Below the pieces are notes generated by a model. That model was not told the DNA's origin. It worked only from the letters and a program-made list of their open reading frames with translations, and did no database searches. From positions 2,480,001 through 2,544,000 of the forward strand of contig NZ_CP049868.1 of NCBI RefSeq assembly GCF_011303555.1: a stretch of 64,000 nucleotides of DNA, read 5' to 3'. The DNA is from Pedobacter sp. HDW13. GTDB lineage: Bacteria > Bacteroidota > Bacteroidia > Sphingobacteriales > Sphingobacteriaceae. Shown piece after piece: positions 8,904-18,553 of the stretch. The position numbers and the translations under genes were made by a program. Numbering within the stretch: position 1 is the first letter of the stretch; the number at the start of each line of letters is the position of its first letter.

Positions 8904-10295
8904 ATGTCAGTTATTAAACCCTCATTAGCAAAAGGTACCCGCGATTTTTCTCCGGTTGAAATGGTAAAACGTAACTTTATTTACGATACCATTAAAACAG
9001 TTTTCAAAAAATATGGCTATGCCGAAATTCAAACGCCGAGTTTCGAAAACTTATCAACCTTAACCGGTAAATATGGTGATGAAGGCGATAAACTGATCTT
9101 TAAAATATTAAATAGTGGCGAATTCCTGAAAGACCCTAAAAAGAAATCTTTTGATTTTGCTGAAGAAGAAAACAGCAATAAACTGGTTTCGTTAATCTCT
9201 GAAAAAGCTTTGCGTTACGATTTAACGGTGCCTTTTGCACGTTACGTAGTAATGCACCAGAATGATATTACTTTGCCCTTTAAACGCTTTCAGGTGCAGC
9301 CGGTTTGGCGTGCCGACAGACCACAAAAAGGCCGGTACCGTGAGTTTTATCAATGCGATGTAGATGTGGTAGGTTCTGAAAGTTTATTAAACGAAGCTGA
9401 ATTCATCTTAATCTACAACGAAGCTTTAGGCAAATTGGGTCTGAAAGATTTCAGCATCAAAATTAACAACCGTAAAATTTTATCGGGTATTGCCGAAATT
9501 ATCGGTAAGCCAGATTTAATTATCGATATGACCGTTGCCATCGATAAACTGGATAAAATTGGCCTAGATGGTGTAAGCAAAGAACTTTTAGAACGAGGTT
9601 TTACAGAGCAGGATTTAGAAAAGCTGCGTCCGGTGATTTTGCTGGAGGGCAGTAATGAAGAAAAACTAGCCAGCCTGAAAGAAGTTTTGGCTACCTCCGA
9701 AACCGGTTTAAAAGGTATTGCCGAAATTGAGCAGGTTTTTGCTTATGTAGAAAGCCTTATTTCGTACAGTTTGCCATTAACTGCAAAACTGGAGCTGGAT
9801 ATTACCCTGGCCCGTGGCTTAAACTATTATACCGGTTGTATTTTCGAAGTTAAAACCAACGAAGTTGCCATGGGCAGCATTGGTGGTGGTGGCCGTTACG
9901 ACGATTTAACGGGTATGTTCGGTTTAAAAGATTTAACAGGCGTAGGCGTTTCATTTGGTGCCGATCGTATTTATGATGTATTGGAAGAGCTTAATCTTTT
10001 CCCGGCATCAGCAGAGGTTGGCACGAAGGTGCTGATCAGTAATTTTGATGCTGAGGCCGAAAAATATGCCCTGCCGATTTTACAACAGTTCAGAAATGCA
10101 GGTATTGCTATCGAACTTTACCCAGCTTCGGCCAAGCTTAAAAAACAAATGGCTTATGCCGATGCCAAAAACATCCCTTACGTAATTTTAATTGGTGGCG
10201 ATGAAATGGCGAGCGGAGAACTTACTTTAAAAGATATGCAAAGCGGCGAGCAGAAAAAGCTAACGGTTTTGGGTATTTTGGATTTGATTAAATAG
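8904..10295 (+). CDS. hisS: Histidyl-tRNA synthetase
   Basis: Charges tRNA-His with histidine. 463 residues. Class II motifs are visible: TRDFSPVE near the start, motif 2 in the RYDLTVPFARY...FQVQPVWRADRPQKGRYREF region, the histidine-specific ARGLNYYTG and GGGGRYDDL, followed by the C-terminal anticodon-binding domain (about 370-460). Length is a little above the usual 420-430 because of an insertion around residues 70-95. Single gene with its own close promoter. Confidence 0.97.
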   Translation: MSVIKPSLAKGTRDFSPVEMVKRNFIYDTIKTVFKKYGYAEIQTPSFENLSTLTGKYGDEGDKLIFKILNSGEFLKDPKKKSFDFAEEENSNKLVSLISEKALRYDLTVPFARYVVMHQNDITLPFKRFQVQPVWRADRPQKGRYREFYQCDVDVVGSESLLNEAEFILIYNEALGKLGLKDFSIKINNRKILSGIAEIIGKPDLIIDMTVAIDKLDKIGLDGVSKELLERGFTEQDLEKLRPVILLEGSNEEKLASLKEVLATSETGLKGIAEIEQVFAYVESLISYSLPLTAKLELDITLARGLNYYTGCIFEVKTNEVAMGSIGGGGRYDDLTGMFGLKDLTGVGVSFGADRIYDVLEELNLFPASAEVGTKVLISNFDAEAEKYALPILQQFRNAGIAIELYPASAKLKKQMAYADAKNIPYVILIGGDEMASGELTLKDMQSGEQKKLTVLGILDLIK

Positions 10296-10299
10296 CATA

Positions 10300-10401
10300 T
10301 TAACCGCAAAGTACGCGAAGATTTTCGCAAAGAAACGCTGAGTGTGGGTTAAACATCCTGCTTTGCGCACTTTGCGACAGCTTATTTTTCTTTGCGGTTA
10401 A
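10300..10401. repeat. Inverted-repeat element TTAACCGCAAAG...CTTTGCGGTTAA
   Basis: Perfect 12-bp inverted termini at 10300-10311 and 10390-10401, with further GCGAAG/TTTGCG pairs inside. The right terminus supplies the stop codon of the methyltransferase (10398-10400, minus strand). A degenerate relative with TTTGCGG motifs lies at about 25560-25612, before the Old Yellow Enzyme gene. Confidence 0.7.
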
Positions 10402-11135
10402 ATAAGTCTTCCAACCCGTAATAAAACCGGGAAATGAACATCCTTCTCTGCAGCATCGCCCCATGCTTCTTTTAGCTCGGTAAACATATATTCAAGCGGG
10501 TTACGCTCGTTGGCCTTTTTATAATGTTGTAATGCCGACCAGGTATTTAAATAACCAATTAACTGGTTAAAATTCCAGGTAGTTTTAATCTGAAAATGCG
10601 GTGCAACCAGCTCCTCGAAGGGAAAAGGGATGGTTTTATAACTTTCTTCGATATAGCGGCGCTCATTGTCCCAATATTTGCCCAAAATATCCTCATAAAG
10701 TTTATGCACCGCCTTATCCACTTTTTTATCGATAAACATGATGCCGTAACCAATCACGGCGAAAAGTCCGTTGGGTTTTAGCGTTCTTTTTACTTCCGCA
10801 TAAAATGCTTCAAAATTAAACCAATGGATGGCCTGTGCCACGGTTATGAGATCGAAACTACTGTCTGCAGCAACGGTTTGCTCGGCAGGTTCGACTTTGT
10901 AGGTGATATTTGGTAGCTGTAAAGCATTTTTTAATTGATTTTCGCTAATGTCTGTGGCATAAACTGCATCAAAATGCTGAGCCAGCACACGTGCAACCTG
11001 TCCGTTTCCTGTGGCGCAATCCCATGCCGCTTGCTTATTTTCGGTAAGCTTAAACAGATAATCGTATAGCTCTTGCGGATAGGTTGGCCTGTAGATGGCA
11101 TATCCTTCAGATTGGGTAGAAAAGTTATCTTTCAT
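10398..11135 (-). CDS. Class I SAM-dependent methyltransferase
   Basis: Cytosolic methyltransferase of unknown substrate, 245 residues. Shows motif I WDCATGNGQVARVLA for SAM binding, the acidic end of beta 2 (YATDIS), and the later ITVAQAIHWF and LKPNGLFAVIGYG motifs typical of methyltransferase domain 11 proteins. The start MKDNFSTQSEGYAIYRPTYP matches the family's N-terminus. The last codons lie at the edge of an inverted-repeat element that provides the TAA. It stands alone, convergent with hisS. Confidence 0.85.
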   Translation of the reverse strand: MKDNFSTQSEGYAIYRPTYPQELYDYLFKLTENKQAAWDCATGNGQVARVLAQHFDAVYATDISENQLKNALQLPNITYKVEPAEQTVAADSSFDLITVAQAIHWFNFEAFYAEVKRTLKPNGLFAVIGYGIMFIDKKVDKAVHKLYEDILGKYWDNERRYIEESYKTIPFPFEELVAPHFQIKTTWNFNQLIGYLNTWSALQHYKKANERNPLEYMFTELKEAWGDAAEKDVHFPVLLRVGRLI

Positions 11136-11212
11136 TTGATTAAATGTTGAATGAGAGAAGGGTTGAATGGGCAGGATCGAAATAACTCAGCCCTTTCTTT
11201 ATAAAATTATTA

Positions 11213-11220
11213 TATTTTTG
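11213..11220 (+). promoter_or_regulatory. Promoter -7 element (TATTTTTG) of the MHS transporter
   Basis: Exact TAnnTTTG; it would give a leader of roughly 90 nt. That leader holds ATTCAATC/ATTCAT low-complexity sequence like that found before ilvE and before the nucleoid-associated protein. Confidence 0.5.
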
Positions 11221-11313
11221 AATAAGAACCGAATTATTGGGCTTAATGTTTCATTTGAAATTCAATCAATCATTCATCTAATAATTCAAAACCCGCTCAT
11301 TCAATAGCCCCGT

Positions 11314-12612
11314 ATGGAAGAAATATTAGCTAAGGACGAAATTAAAGATGTAGAATACCGGTTAAAATCAATATTTGGTGGTTCTGTAGGTAATTTGGTA
11401 GAGTGGTACGATTGGTATACCTATTCGGCTTTTGCCCTCTATTTTTCTCCTGCTTTTTTCCCCAACAGCAATCCAACTGCACAATTGTTAGATACTGCCG
11501 GTATTTTTGCCGTTGGTTTTTTAATGCGGCCCATTGGCGGCTGGTTATTTGGAAGCATTGCCGATAAGCTGGGGCGTAAACGTTCGATGACACTTTCGGT
11601 ATTGATTATGGCCATTGGCTCATTGATTATCGGTTTAACTCCGGGCTACAAGCAAATTGGTATTGCAGCACCTTTACTGTTGATTTTTGCAAGGCTAATT
11701 CAAGGCTTAAGCACAGGTGGCGAATATGGTACTTCTGCCACATACCTGAGCGAAATGGCTACCAAAAAGCACCGTGGCTTTTATTCGAGTTTTCAATATG
11801 TAACTTTAATCGGCGGGCAGTTACTGGCGCTAGGCATTCAGCTAATTTTACAGAACTGGCTCTTAACACCTGCCGAGTTGCACGATTGGGGCTGGCGGAT
11901 TCCGTTTTTTATTGGGGCCATTCTTTCTTTCATCGCTTTGTATTTAAGAAGGCATATCGATGAAACCACAGCTTTTAAAAGTAAACAATCGGCCGATAAA
12001 AAAGGTGGGATTGCAGTATTGTTAAAATACCCCAAAGAAGTTTTTACTGTAGTGGGGCTTACCCTTGGCGGAACTATCGCTTTTTATACTTTCAGTACCT
12101 ACATGCAGAAGTTCCTCGTTAATACGGTACACCTCAGTAAAGAAACTTCAACTACGCTGTCATTTATTTCTCTACTGGTATTTGCCATTATGCAGCCATT
12201 ATTTGGCCTGTTGTCTGATAAGATCGGGCGGAAGCCCCTGCTCATTGGTTTTGGTGTGCTGGGCACCTTATGTACTTACCCCATTTTAACCAGTTTAACG
12301 CACGCAACCAATACCACCATCATATTCTTGCTGATGATTGCCGCCCTGATTATAGTTAGCGGTTATACCAGTATCAATGCAGTGGTGAAAGCCGAGCTTT
12401 TTCCTGCTGAGATCAGGGCTTTGGGAGTAGGTTTGCCTTATGCTTTAACGGTAGCTATTTTTGGCGGAACGGCCGAGTATTTTGCCTTGTGGTTTAAAAA
12501 GATCGGTCACGAAAGTTATTTCTACTGGTACGTTACCGGGTGTATTCTAATTTCACTCGTTTTGTATACAACCATGAAAGATACCAAGCATCACTCAAAA
12601 ATAGAAGGTTGA
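11314..12612 (+). CDS. MFS transporter, metabolite:H+ symporter (KgtP-like)
   Basis: Inner-membrane proton symporter of the metabolite:H+ family. 432 residues with 12 predicted helices. Family signs: GNLVEWYDWYTYSAFALYFSP at the start, FLMRPIGGWLFGSIADKLGRKRS (MFS loop 2-3), RLIQGLSTGGEYG in helix 4, and a second GLLSDKIGRKPLL loop. These resemble E. coli KgtP (2-oxoglutarate) and related carriers such as ProP and citrate permeases; the substrate cannot be fixed from sequence. Transcribed alone. Confidence 0.88.
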   Translation: MEEILAKDEIKDVEYRLKSIFGGSVGNLVEWYDWYTYSAFALYFSPAFFPNSNPTAQLLDTAGIFAVGFLMRPIGGWLFGSIADKLGRKRSMTLSVLIMAIGSLIIGLTPGYKQIGIAAPLLLIFARLIQGLSTGGEYGTSATYLSEMATKKHRGFYSSFQYVTLIGGQLLALGIQLILQNWLLTPAELHDWGWRIPFFIGAILSFIALYLRRHIDETTAFKSKQSADKKGGIAVLLKYPKEVFTVVGLTLGGTIAFYTFSTYMQKFLVNTVHLSKETSTTLSFISLLVFAIMQPLFGLLSDKIGRKPLLIGFGVLGTLCTYPILTSLTHATNTTIIFLLMIAALIIVSGYTSINAVVKAELFPAEIRALGVGLPYALTVAIFGGTAEYFALWFKKIGHESYFYWYVTGCILISLVLYTTMKDTKHHSKIEG

Positions 12613-12723
12613 TTTTGGGTGTTTGAATCGCCGTGCTCGCTCATCCACTTTATAAACGCGGACGATGAAAACGATGAAAAATATTTCCGCGCTAATCCGT
12701 GCCTCCCTGGCAGCAAGATGCCG

Positions 12724-13104
12724 CTACAAGTAATTACTCACCTCAATCAAATTCATATCGGGATCGCGGAGATAGATCGAAATAATTTTACCATTGGCGC
12801 CTGTTCTTTCAACCGGACCCTCCTCAATTTCGATACATTTCTGCTTAAGTTCTCCCACTACTTCGCCCAGCGGAAAATCGGTAATGAAACATAAATCGGC
12901 TGTGCCGGGTGTAGGTTTAAAGGCTTTAGGTTCAATTTCGCTTCCGTGTTGGTGAAGATTGATTTTCTGGTTGCCAAATTTTAGTGCCTTTCTGTTTTCT
13001 CCAAATTCAATAACTTCCATCCCTAAGGCCAGGCTATAAAAGCGGCAGGTACTTTCCAGATTAGAAACGGTTAGCACCAGGTGATCTAAATTTTTAATAT
13101 CCAT
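12724..13104 (-). CDS. VOC-family (glyoxalase-like) protein
   Basis: 126 residues in one vicinal-oxygen-chelate module pair: [19 protein letters not shown] at the start with a potential metal His, and [19 protein letters not shown] with the metal Glu at the end. Similar small VOC proteins are annotated as virulence-associated or lactoylglutathione-lyase-like; the substrate is unknown. Transcribed toward the MHS transporter. The 12613-12723 gap shows no gene. Confidence 0.85.
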   Translation of the reverse strand: MDIKNLDHLVLTVSNLESTCRFYSLALGMEVIEFGENRKALKFGNQKINLHQHGSEIEPKAFKPTPGTADLCFITDFPLGEVVGELKQKCIEIEEGPVERTGANGKIISIYLRDPDMNLIEVSNYL

Positions 13105-13232
13105 AACTGTCTGTTAGAACTAAAGCCTGCATCTTTTTGTTTTACTCTCGTATTAAAAGATTTATGCTTTCGATATTTGGTTAGTAAAGATTATCGACCA
13201 ACAAAGTAATCAATTTTTATATATTTACCATT

Positions 13233-14512
13233 ATGCAAAACCTGCCTCCTTTAGCCGAACGTATGCGCCCTCAAAACCTTAATGAATATGTTGGTCAACA
13301 ACATTTGGTAGGAGCGGGAGCAGTATTGCGCAAGGCGATTGAGAGTGGCCAACTGCCATCCATGATTTTCTGGGGCCACCGGGCGTAGGTAAAACCACTT
13401 TGGCCTATATCATTTCTCAGGCCTTAGACCGCCCGTTTTTTAATTTAAGTGCCATTAACAGTGGGGTGAAAGATATCCGCGAGGTGATAGACCGCGCAGC
13501 ACAGTTGAAAGACAGCTTTTTAGGGCTTCCAATCCTTTTTATTGATGAGATTCATCGCTTTAGTAAATCGCAGCAGGATAGCTTGCTTGGGGCTGTAGAG
13601 CGCGGACTGGTTACTTTAATTGGTGCTACAACCGAGAACCCATCGTTCGAGGTAATTTCCGCTTTGCTTTCGCGCTGCCAGGTTTACATTTTAAAATCAC
13701 TTACTGAAAATGAGTTAGCTGGTTTGTTACAAACGGCAATTAAAAACGATAGCGTTTTATCAGCGAAAAAAATTACCATCAAAGAGCACGAGGCGCTGAT
13801 TCGTTTATCGGGTGGCGATGCCCGCAAGCTGTTAAATGTACTCGAAATTGCCATTAACGGTATTGGTGGGGATAAAATGGTGCTCACCAACGAAAATGTT
13901 TTGGCCCATGCCCAGCAAAATCTGGCCTTGTATGACAAGGCTGGCGAGCAGCATTACGATATTATTTCGGCCTTTATCAAATCGATTCGTGGCAGCGATC
14001 CTAATGCTGCGGTTTACTGGCTGGCCCGCATGATAGAAGGCGGCGAAGATCCTTTGTTTATTGCCCGCAGGTTATTGATTTTATCTTCAGAAGATATTGG
14101 TAATGCAAACCCGAATGCTTTGTTGCTTGCCAATAATTGTTTTACAGCTGTCAATGTAATCGGCTATCCCGAAGCCAGGATCATTTTATCGCAATGCGTA
14201 ACTTATCTGGCCAGTTCGCCAAAAAGCAACGCATCTTACGAAGCCATAAACAAGGCCCAGGCTTTGGTTAAACAAACCGGAAACCTGCCCGTACCTTTAC
14301 ATATCCGCAATGCTCCAACCAAACTGATGAAAAACATTGGTTATGGTAAAGATTATCAATATTCGCATGGCTATGAAGGTAATTTCTCGCCACAGGAGTA
14401 TTTTCCGGACGAATTAAGTGGAACAAAACTCTACGATCCGGGGAAAAATGCGGCTGAAGAAAAACTGAGAGAAAAGCTTAGGCAGAACTGGAAAGACAAA
14501 TACAATTACTAG
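13233..14512 (+). pseudogene. rarA: Replication-associated recombination protein A, frame broken at Walker A
   Basis: AAA+ clamp-loader-like ATPase of the RarA/MgsA/WRNIP1 family, acting at stalled replication forks. ATG at 13233 starts [25 protein letters not shown], the conserved N-terminus. The frame ends at TAG 13387-13389 because FWG(P)PG is misread: the run of four G (13372-13375) needs one more to give [13 protein letters not shown]. From there the frame at 13400-14512 continues through Walker B (FIDEIHRF), sensor 1 (IGATTENPSF) and the family C-terminal tetramerisation region. A shorter protein from an internal start would lack Walker A. Read error in the G run is the likely cause. 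An approximate -7 element TATATTTA ends 5 nt before the ATG. Confidence 0.88.
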
Positions 14513-14568
14513 TGTAACATTTCTTCCATAAGTGATACTAATAATTAAACTATTAACTAAACTATTAT

Positions 14569-16041
14569 ATGCTGAGTACTTTTTTAAGTCACCAAAGAAA
14601 ATCTTTTTGGCGTTCGCGAAATAAAGGCGGGAGTATTGCAACACAAATCATTATTGGTTTCTTTATGCTTTATTTTCTCGTTATTGCCGCACTGGTTGGT
14701 TTCGGTATGACGTTGTTTCTTCCCAAAATTTTTCCTAATCAGGGCATCATGAAAAGTTTTAACGGAATAATTTTATATTACTTCGCGTTCGATTTCCTCA
14801 TGCGTTTGCAGCTGCAGGAAATCCCAACCCTGAGTATCATTCCATACCTGCATCTTAAAATATCAAAGCGTAAAATCATTAATTTTTTGAATGCAAAAGC
14901 ACTTTTTTCTGCATTTAATATCTGGCCGTTGTTTTTGTTTTTCCCATTTATATTTATTGAAATAGGTGGGGTAGAAGGGCCATTGGTGGCATTAATGTAT
15001 GTTATTGCAATCCTTTCCATCATGGTATTTAACAACTATTTTGTGTTATACCTTAAACGTAAATCAATTACCAACTTCTTATTTACGCTAATTGGTTTGG
15101 GTATAGTGGGCACATTTGCTGCCCTTGAGTATTACAAGGTCATTTCGATCATGGCCGCATCCAATTTTGTTTTTAGCCAAATGACAGCAAGACCTTACCT
15201 CGGATTGGTTTTTCCGGCAGTAGCCGCTGTTATTTTTATCGTCAACTCCAACTACCTGCGTCGAAACCTGTATGTAGAGGAGATGGGCGCTAAACAGGAG
15301 AAAAAGGTAAGTACTGATTATCCCTTTTTAAACCGTTTTGGCAAGGCTGGCGAATTGGCCGCACTCGAACTAAAATTAATATTAAGGCACAAACGCCCGC
15401 GTTACTCGATAATTATGGGCGCATTTTTCCTTTTATATGGCTATCTCTTCTATAAGGCGCCATATATTGCAAGTGATTCTTTTGCCAAAATGATTTTCGC
15501 GGCCATTTTTATGACCGGTTTTTCTATCCTGAGCTATGGCCAGTTTATGTTTGCCTGGCAAAGTTCACATTTTGATGGCCTGTTAATCAACAAAATTGAT
15601 TTCAAAGATTACATCAAAGGCAAGTTCCTGCTTTTTACCATAATATGCACGGTTGTAACCATCCTGGCCAGCTTTTATGCATTTTTAAGTCCGAAGCTTT
15701 TGTTGTTGCACCTGGCCGCTTACTTATACAACATTGGCTTTTGCACGGTGCTGGTTTTGTATCTGGCTACATTTAATTACAAACGGATAGATATTACCCG
15801 TAGTGCGAGCTTTAACTTTCAGGGGATGGGGGCCACACAGTGGATTTTAATGATTCCATTCGTTTTACTCCCTTACCTCATTTATTTACCTTTTGGTTAT
15901 TTTAACAGACCTTATTTAGGTTTAATGGCCATTGGTTTCTTTGGTTTAGTAATGCTGGCCATGAGGAGTTACTGGATAAACTACATTGCAAAGAAATTAG
16001 AATTAAAACGTTATAAAATAGCCGAGGGCTTTAGAGAATAA
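14569..16041 (+). CDS. DUF5687 family membrane protein, ABC exporter permease
   Basis: 490 residues with about ten or more hydrophobic helices and no soluble catalytic domain. DUF5687 proteins are a Bacteroidota family that pairs with an ATP-binding subunit; here the ATPase starts 2 nt after the stop, so the two make an ABC-2-like exporter. Start ATG at 14569 (MLSTFLSHQRKSFWRSRN) is basic and typical. The cargo is unknown. Confidence 0.82.
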   Translation: MLSTFLSHQRKSFWRSRNKGGSIATQIIIGFFMLYFLVIAALVGFGMTLFLPKIFPNQGIMKSFNGIILYYFAFDFLMRLQLQEIPTLSIIPYLHLKISKRKIINFLNAKALFSAFNIWPLFLFFPFIFIEIGGVEGPLVALMYVIAILSIMVFNNYFVLYLKRKSITNFLFTLIGLGIVGTFAALEYYKVISIMAASNFVFSQMTARPYLGLVFPAVAAVIFIVNSNYLRRNLYVEEMGAKQEKKVSTDYPFLNRFGKAGELAALELKLILRHKRPRYSIIMGAFFLLYGYLFYKAPYIASDSFAKMIFAAIFMTGFSILSYGQFMFAWQSSHFDGLLINKIDFKDYIKGKFLLFTIICTVVTILASFYAFLSPKLLLLHLAAYLYNIGFCTVLVLYLATFNYKRIDITRSASFNFQGMGATQWILMIPFVLLPYLIYLPFGYFNRPYLGLMAIGFFGLVMLAMRSYWINYIAKKLELKRYKIAEGFRE

Positions 16042-16043
16042 TT

Positions 16044-16736
16044 ATGATTTTAGAAGTTAAGAATTTACAAAAAGTTTATGGCGATAAAACCGTTGTAAAC
16101 ATCGATGATTTACAAATCGTAGCGGGCGAAACTGTTGGTTTGGTTGGCAATAATGGCGCAGGTAAAACTACTTTCTTCAGGATGCTCTTAGATCTGATTC
16201 GCCCTACGCAGGGAGAGGTGTTATCAAAAGGCGAAAACGTAATGCAAAATGGCGACTGGAAAAATTACACGGCTTCCTTTTTGGATGAAGGCTTTCTGAT
16301 CGATTATTTAACCCCTGAGGAGTATTTTATATTTATAGGAAGTTTGCACGACATGAGTGTGGCTGATGTTTCAACCTACCTGACGCAGTACAGCGAGTTT
16401 TTTAATGGCGAGATTTTAAACAGTGGCAAATACATCCGCGATTTTAGTAAAGGGAACCAGGTTAAAGTTGGTATTGCTGCAGCATTAATGCAAAAGCCCG
16501 AGATTTTAATTTTAGACGAACCTTTTGCCAATCTCGATCCTACAACGCAGATTCGCTTGAAGAATTTATTAAAAGCACAGGCTGGCAACATGACAACTTT
16601 TATTTCGAGTCACGATTTAAACCATGTTACCGATGTATGCCACAGAATCATTTTAGTAGAAAAAGGGAAAATAATTAAGGATTTTAAAACCGACGAAAAT
16701 ACATTACAGGAGTTGGAGAGTTATTTCTCTGCCTAG
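16044..16736 (+). CDS. ABC transporter ATP-binding protein
   Basis: ATPase partner of the DUF5687 permease, 2 nt downstream. 230 residues: Walker A GNNGAGKTT, a signature replaced by DFSKGNQVKVGIAAALM (FSKGN in place of LSGGQ, as in many exporters of this group), Walker B ILILDEPFANLD, H-loop ISSHDLNHV. Size fits a single nucleotide-binding domain. Drives export or membrane remodelling; substrate unknown. Confidence 0.92.
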   Translation: MILEVKNLQKVYGDKTVVNIDDLQIVAGETVGLVGNNGAGKTTFFRMLLDLIRPTQGEVLSKGENVMQNGDWKNYTASFLDEGFLIDYLTPEEYFIFIGSLHDMSVADVSTYLTQYSEFFNGEILNSGKYIRDFSKGNQVKVGIAAALMQKPEILILDEPFANLDPTTQIRLKNLLKAQAGNMTTFISSHDLNHVTDVCHRIILVEKGKIIKDFKTDENTLQELESYFSA

Positions 16737-16764
16737 TTTTTGTACTAAGAATGATACAATATGA

Positions 16765-16795
16765 AAGCGTCCACAGTAAACTGGACGCTTTTTTT
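16765..16795 (+). terminator. Intrinsic terminator after the DUF5687/ATPase operon
   Basis: Perfect 9-bp stem AAGCGTCCA/TGGACGCTT with an 8-nt loop, followed by a T run. Confidence 0.9.
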
Positions 16796-16911
16796 GTCTA
16801 AAAAATAGTCTTTTCGATGCGATAGGTTAAAAATAAGCCGAAAATGAAGTCTGTATAATTTTTGGCATTGTGTTTGAACACAAGCTGTAGAAATTATAAA
16901 TCTAGATTATT

Positions 16912-17589
16912 ATGAGTATTTCAAAAGTAAGAATAGCGACATTAAGTATAGGGTTAGCAGTTGGTTCGATGGCATTCCAAAGCTGTGATAGTTTAACTAA
17001 AACACAAAAAGGAGCCGGAATTGGTGCTGCAGCTGGTGGTGTTATTGGAGCCTTAATTGGTAAGAAGGCCGGTAATACAGCAGTTGGTGCTTTAATTGGT
17101 GGTGCTATTGGCGGTACAGCCGGAGCATTTATCGGTCGTAGAATGGATAGACAGGCAGCCGAAATCCAAAAAGCAATTCCTAACGCTGAAGTTATTCGTG
17201 AGGGCGAAGGTATTATTGTAAAATTCGACAGTGGTATCTTATTCGACTTTGATAAGACTGCATTAAAAGATGCTGCTAAAACCAATATCCAGAGTTTGGC
17301 TTCATCATTAAATCAATATCCAGATACGGATATCAAGATTATTGGTCATACCGATAGCAAAGGTACAGAGCAATATAACCAGGGCTTATCTGAGAGAAGA
17401 GCAGCTGCGGTTAAAGCTTATGCCGTTTCGCAAGGTGTACCTTCAAGCCGCTTAGTTACCATTGGTAAAGGTTTTTCAGAGCCAATTGCTGATAACGAAA
17501 CTGATGCTGGGCGTGCTGCAAACCGTCGTGTAGAAATTGTAATCGTTGCTAACGATGCGCTAAAAGCTTCTGCACAAAAACAAGGATAA
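16912..17589 (+). CDS. OmpA-family lipoprotein with glycine-zipper region
   Basis: Outer-membrane lipoprotein that would bind peptidoglycan. 225 residues: signal peptide with lipobox MAFQSC (Cys26), a glycine-zipper stretch (about 35-80, GAGIGAAAGGVIGALIG type), then an OmpA C-terminal domain (about 105-220) with the peptidoglycan-binding signature IIGHTDSKGTEQYNQGLSERRA and AANRRVEIVI. This YiaD-like layout is common. Single gene with its own terminator. Confidence 0.92.
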   Translation: MSISKVRIATLSIGLAVGSMAFQSCDSLTKTQKGAGIGAAAGGVIGALIGKKAGNTAVGALIGGAIGGTAGAFIGRRMDRQAAEIQKAIPNAEVIREGEGIIVKFDSGILFDFDKTALKDAAKTNIQSLASSLNQYPDTDIKIIGHTDSKGTEQYNQGLSERRAAAVKAYAVSQGVPSSRLVTIGKGFSEPIADNETDAGRAANRRVEIVIVANDALKASAQKQG

Positions 17590-17631
17590 TATCGCAATTT
17601 CCCTCTACCTATGAGGTCATTATAAATCCAG

Positions 17632-17660
17632 CCCCGGTGTACATCCACTGGGGTTTTTTT
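17632..17660 (+). terminator. Intrinsic terminator after the OmpA lipoprotein gene
   Basis: Stem CCCCGGTG/CACTGGGG (one G-T pair), 6-nt loop, then seven T. Confidence 0.88.
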
Positions 17661-18059
17661 ATGCTTTGTGGTATGCCTGTATTTATCGCTTCTTATCCTG
17701 GTCCTGTCGAAGGGCCTTAGCTAATCTTCTGTTTGCGAATCAATTAGTAATAGCATACCCTATTCCGGGTTTAGCGCCTCACGAAACATAAAGCAGACAG
17801 TAAAAATATCTTTTTTGGAAAGCAGATTTCTGTGCGTATCGGTTCCGACAGCCCTGCTATCCACTTCAAGCCTCCACTTTGTTACGGGCTTTCCGGTTCT
17901 ATCAGGTTTATTTAACTGTGGTTGGCATAGGTTAACCTGTAAAGCTCGGCTAGCATTAAAAGAGGTAAACGGCCTGGTTTTCCAAAACATTTAAAATAAG
18001 TCTTCGAAAAGATTTATATCGGATGAGAATACCCAACACCACGAATGGCATGTTAATAT
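17661..18059. other. 399-bp stretch without a supported gene
   Basis: Contains GTCCTGTCGAAGGGCC (about 17701-17716), a motif type common in dispersed Bacteroidota repeats, and a moderately GC-rich block (about 17765-17985) with an open frame of 76 codons on the minus strand. That frame has no recognisable domain, no good start context and an odd composition. It may be a decayed gene end or a dispersed repeat. Confidence 0.4.
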
Positions 18060-18404
18060 TTAAGAATAAATATCTTCAAAATAGCTCACCACAAGCGATT
18101 TCATTAGCATTTCCTGCTCGAGCATGGTGTAAGGCGGAATGGCCTTAACCAGTTTCCAGTGTGGCCATCCATCCTGGTCTAAGCCCTCCAGTTCGTAAAA
18201 GCCCATTTCACTCAATAAGCGGCAGGTAGCAATGTGCATCAATTCCTCTTTCTGGCGCTTGCTGTATTTTTTCGGTCCTTTGCCTAGTTCCTGTACGCCA
18301 ATTAAAAAAAGCATCACTTTTAAATCAGGAAAATCCGAATCAAATTCTTTTGAAATCTTCTCCTGTAAAACTTTCCACTTGGCATTAATCTCCGAAGGTT
18401 TCAT
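18060..18404 (-). CDS. Conserved hypothetical protein, 114 residues
   Basis: Not recognised beyond being a soluble helical protein. It reads MKPSEINAKWKVLQEKISKE at the start, has an aromatic, acidic end (SYFEDIYS), no signal peptide and no cofactor motif. A good -7 promoter element at 18454-18461 and normal codon use support it as real. The phrase GVQELGKGPKKYSKRQKEEL followed by MHIATCRLLSEMGFYELEG suggests a family restricted to Bacteroidota; function unknown. Confidence 0.75.
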   Translation of the reverse strand: MKPSEINAKWKVLQEKISKEFDSDFPDLKVMLFLIGVQELGKGPKKYSKRQKEELMHIATCRLLSEMGFYELEGLDQDGWPHWKLVKAIPPYTMLEQEMLMKSLVVSYFEDIYS

Positions 18405-18453
18405 GTATTGTTTTGTTAATTATTAATTTTTCAGATTTGATTCCAAATTTGTG

Positions 18454-18461
18454 CAAAGATA
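18454..18461 (-). promoter_or_regulatory. Promoter -7 element (TATCTTTG) of the 114-residue protein
   Basis: Exact TAnnTTTG on the minus strand, about 50 nt before the ATG at 18404. Confidence 0.55.
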
Positions 18462-18529
18462 GTGTAAAAAGGTGTAAGCGGCAGGTAAAAAGGTTGACGG
18501 TTTTAGTACCAATGCTTCTATCTTAATTG

Positions 18530-18537
18530 TATTTTTG
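18530..18537 (+). promoter_or_regulatory. Promoter -7 element (TATTTTTG) of the Gfo/Idh operon
   Basis: Exact TAnnTTTG ending 16 nt before ATG 18554; the leader would be about ten bases. Confidence 0.6.
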
Positions 18538-18553
18538 GTTACATTTATAACTT

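Noticed and set aside
12619..12894. Open frame of 91 codons on the plus strand
   Set aside because: It lies on the opposite strand of the VOC gene, whose domain signature is clear; no family sign of its own.
17760..17990. Open frame of 76 codons on the minus strand
   Set aside because: No domain, no promoter element, no close start context; left as unexplained sequence.
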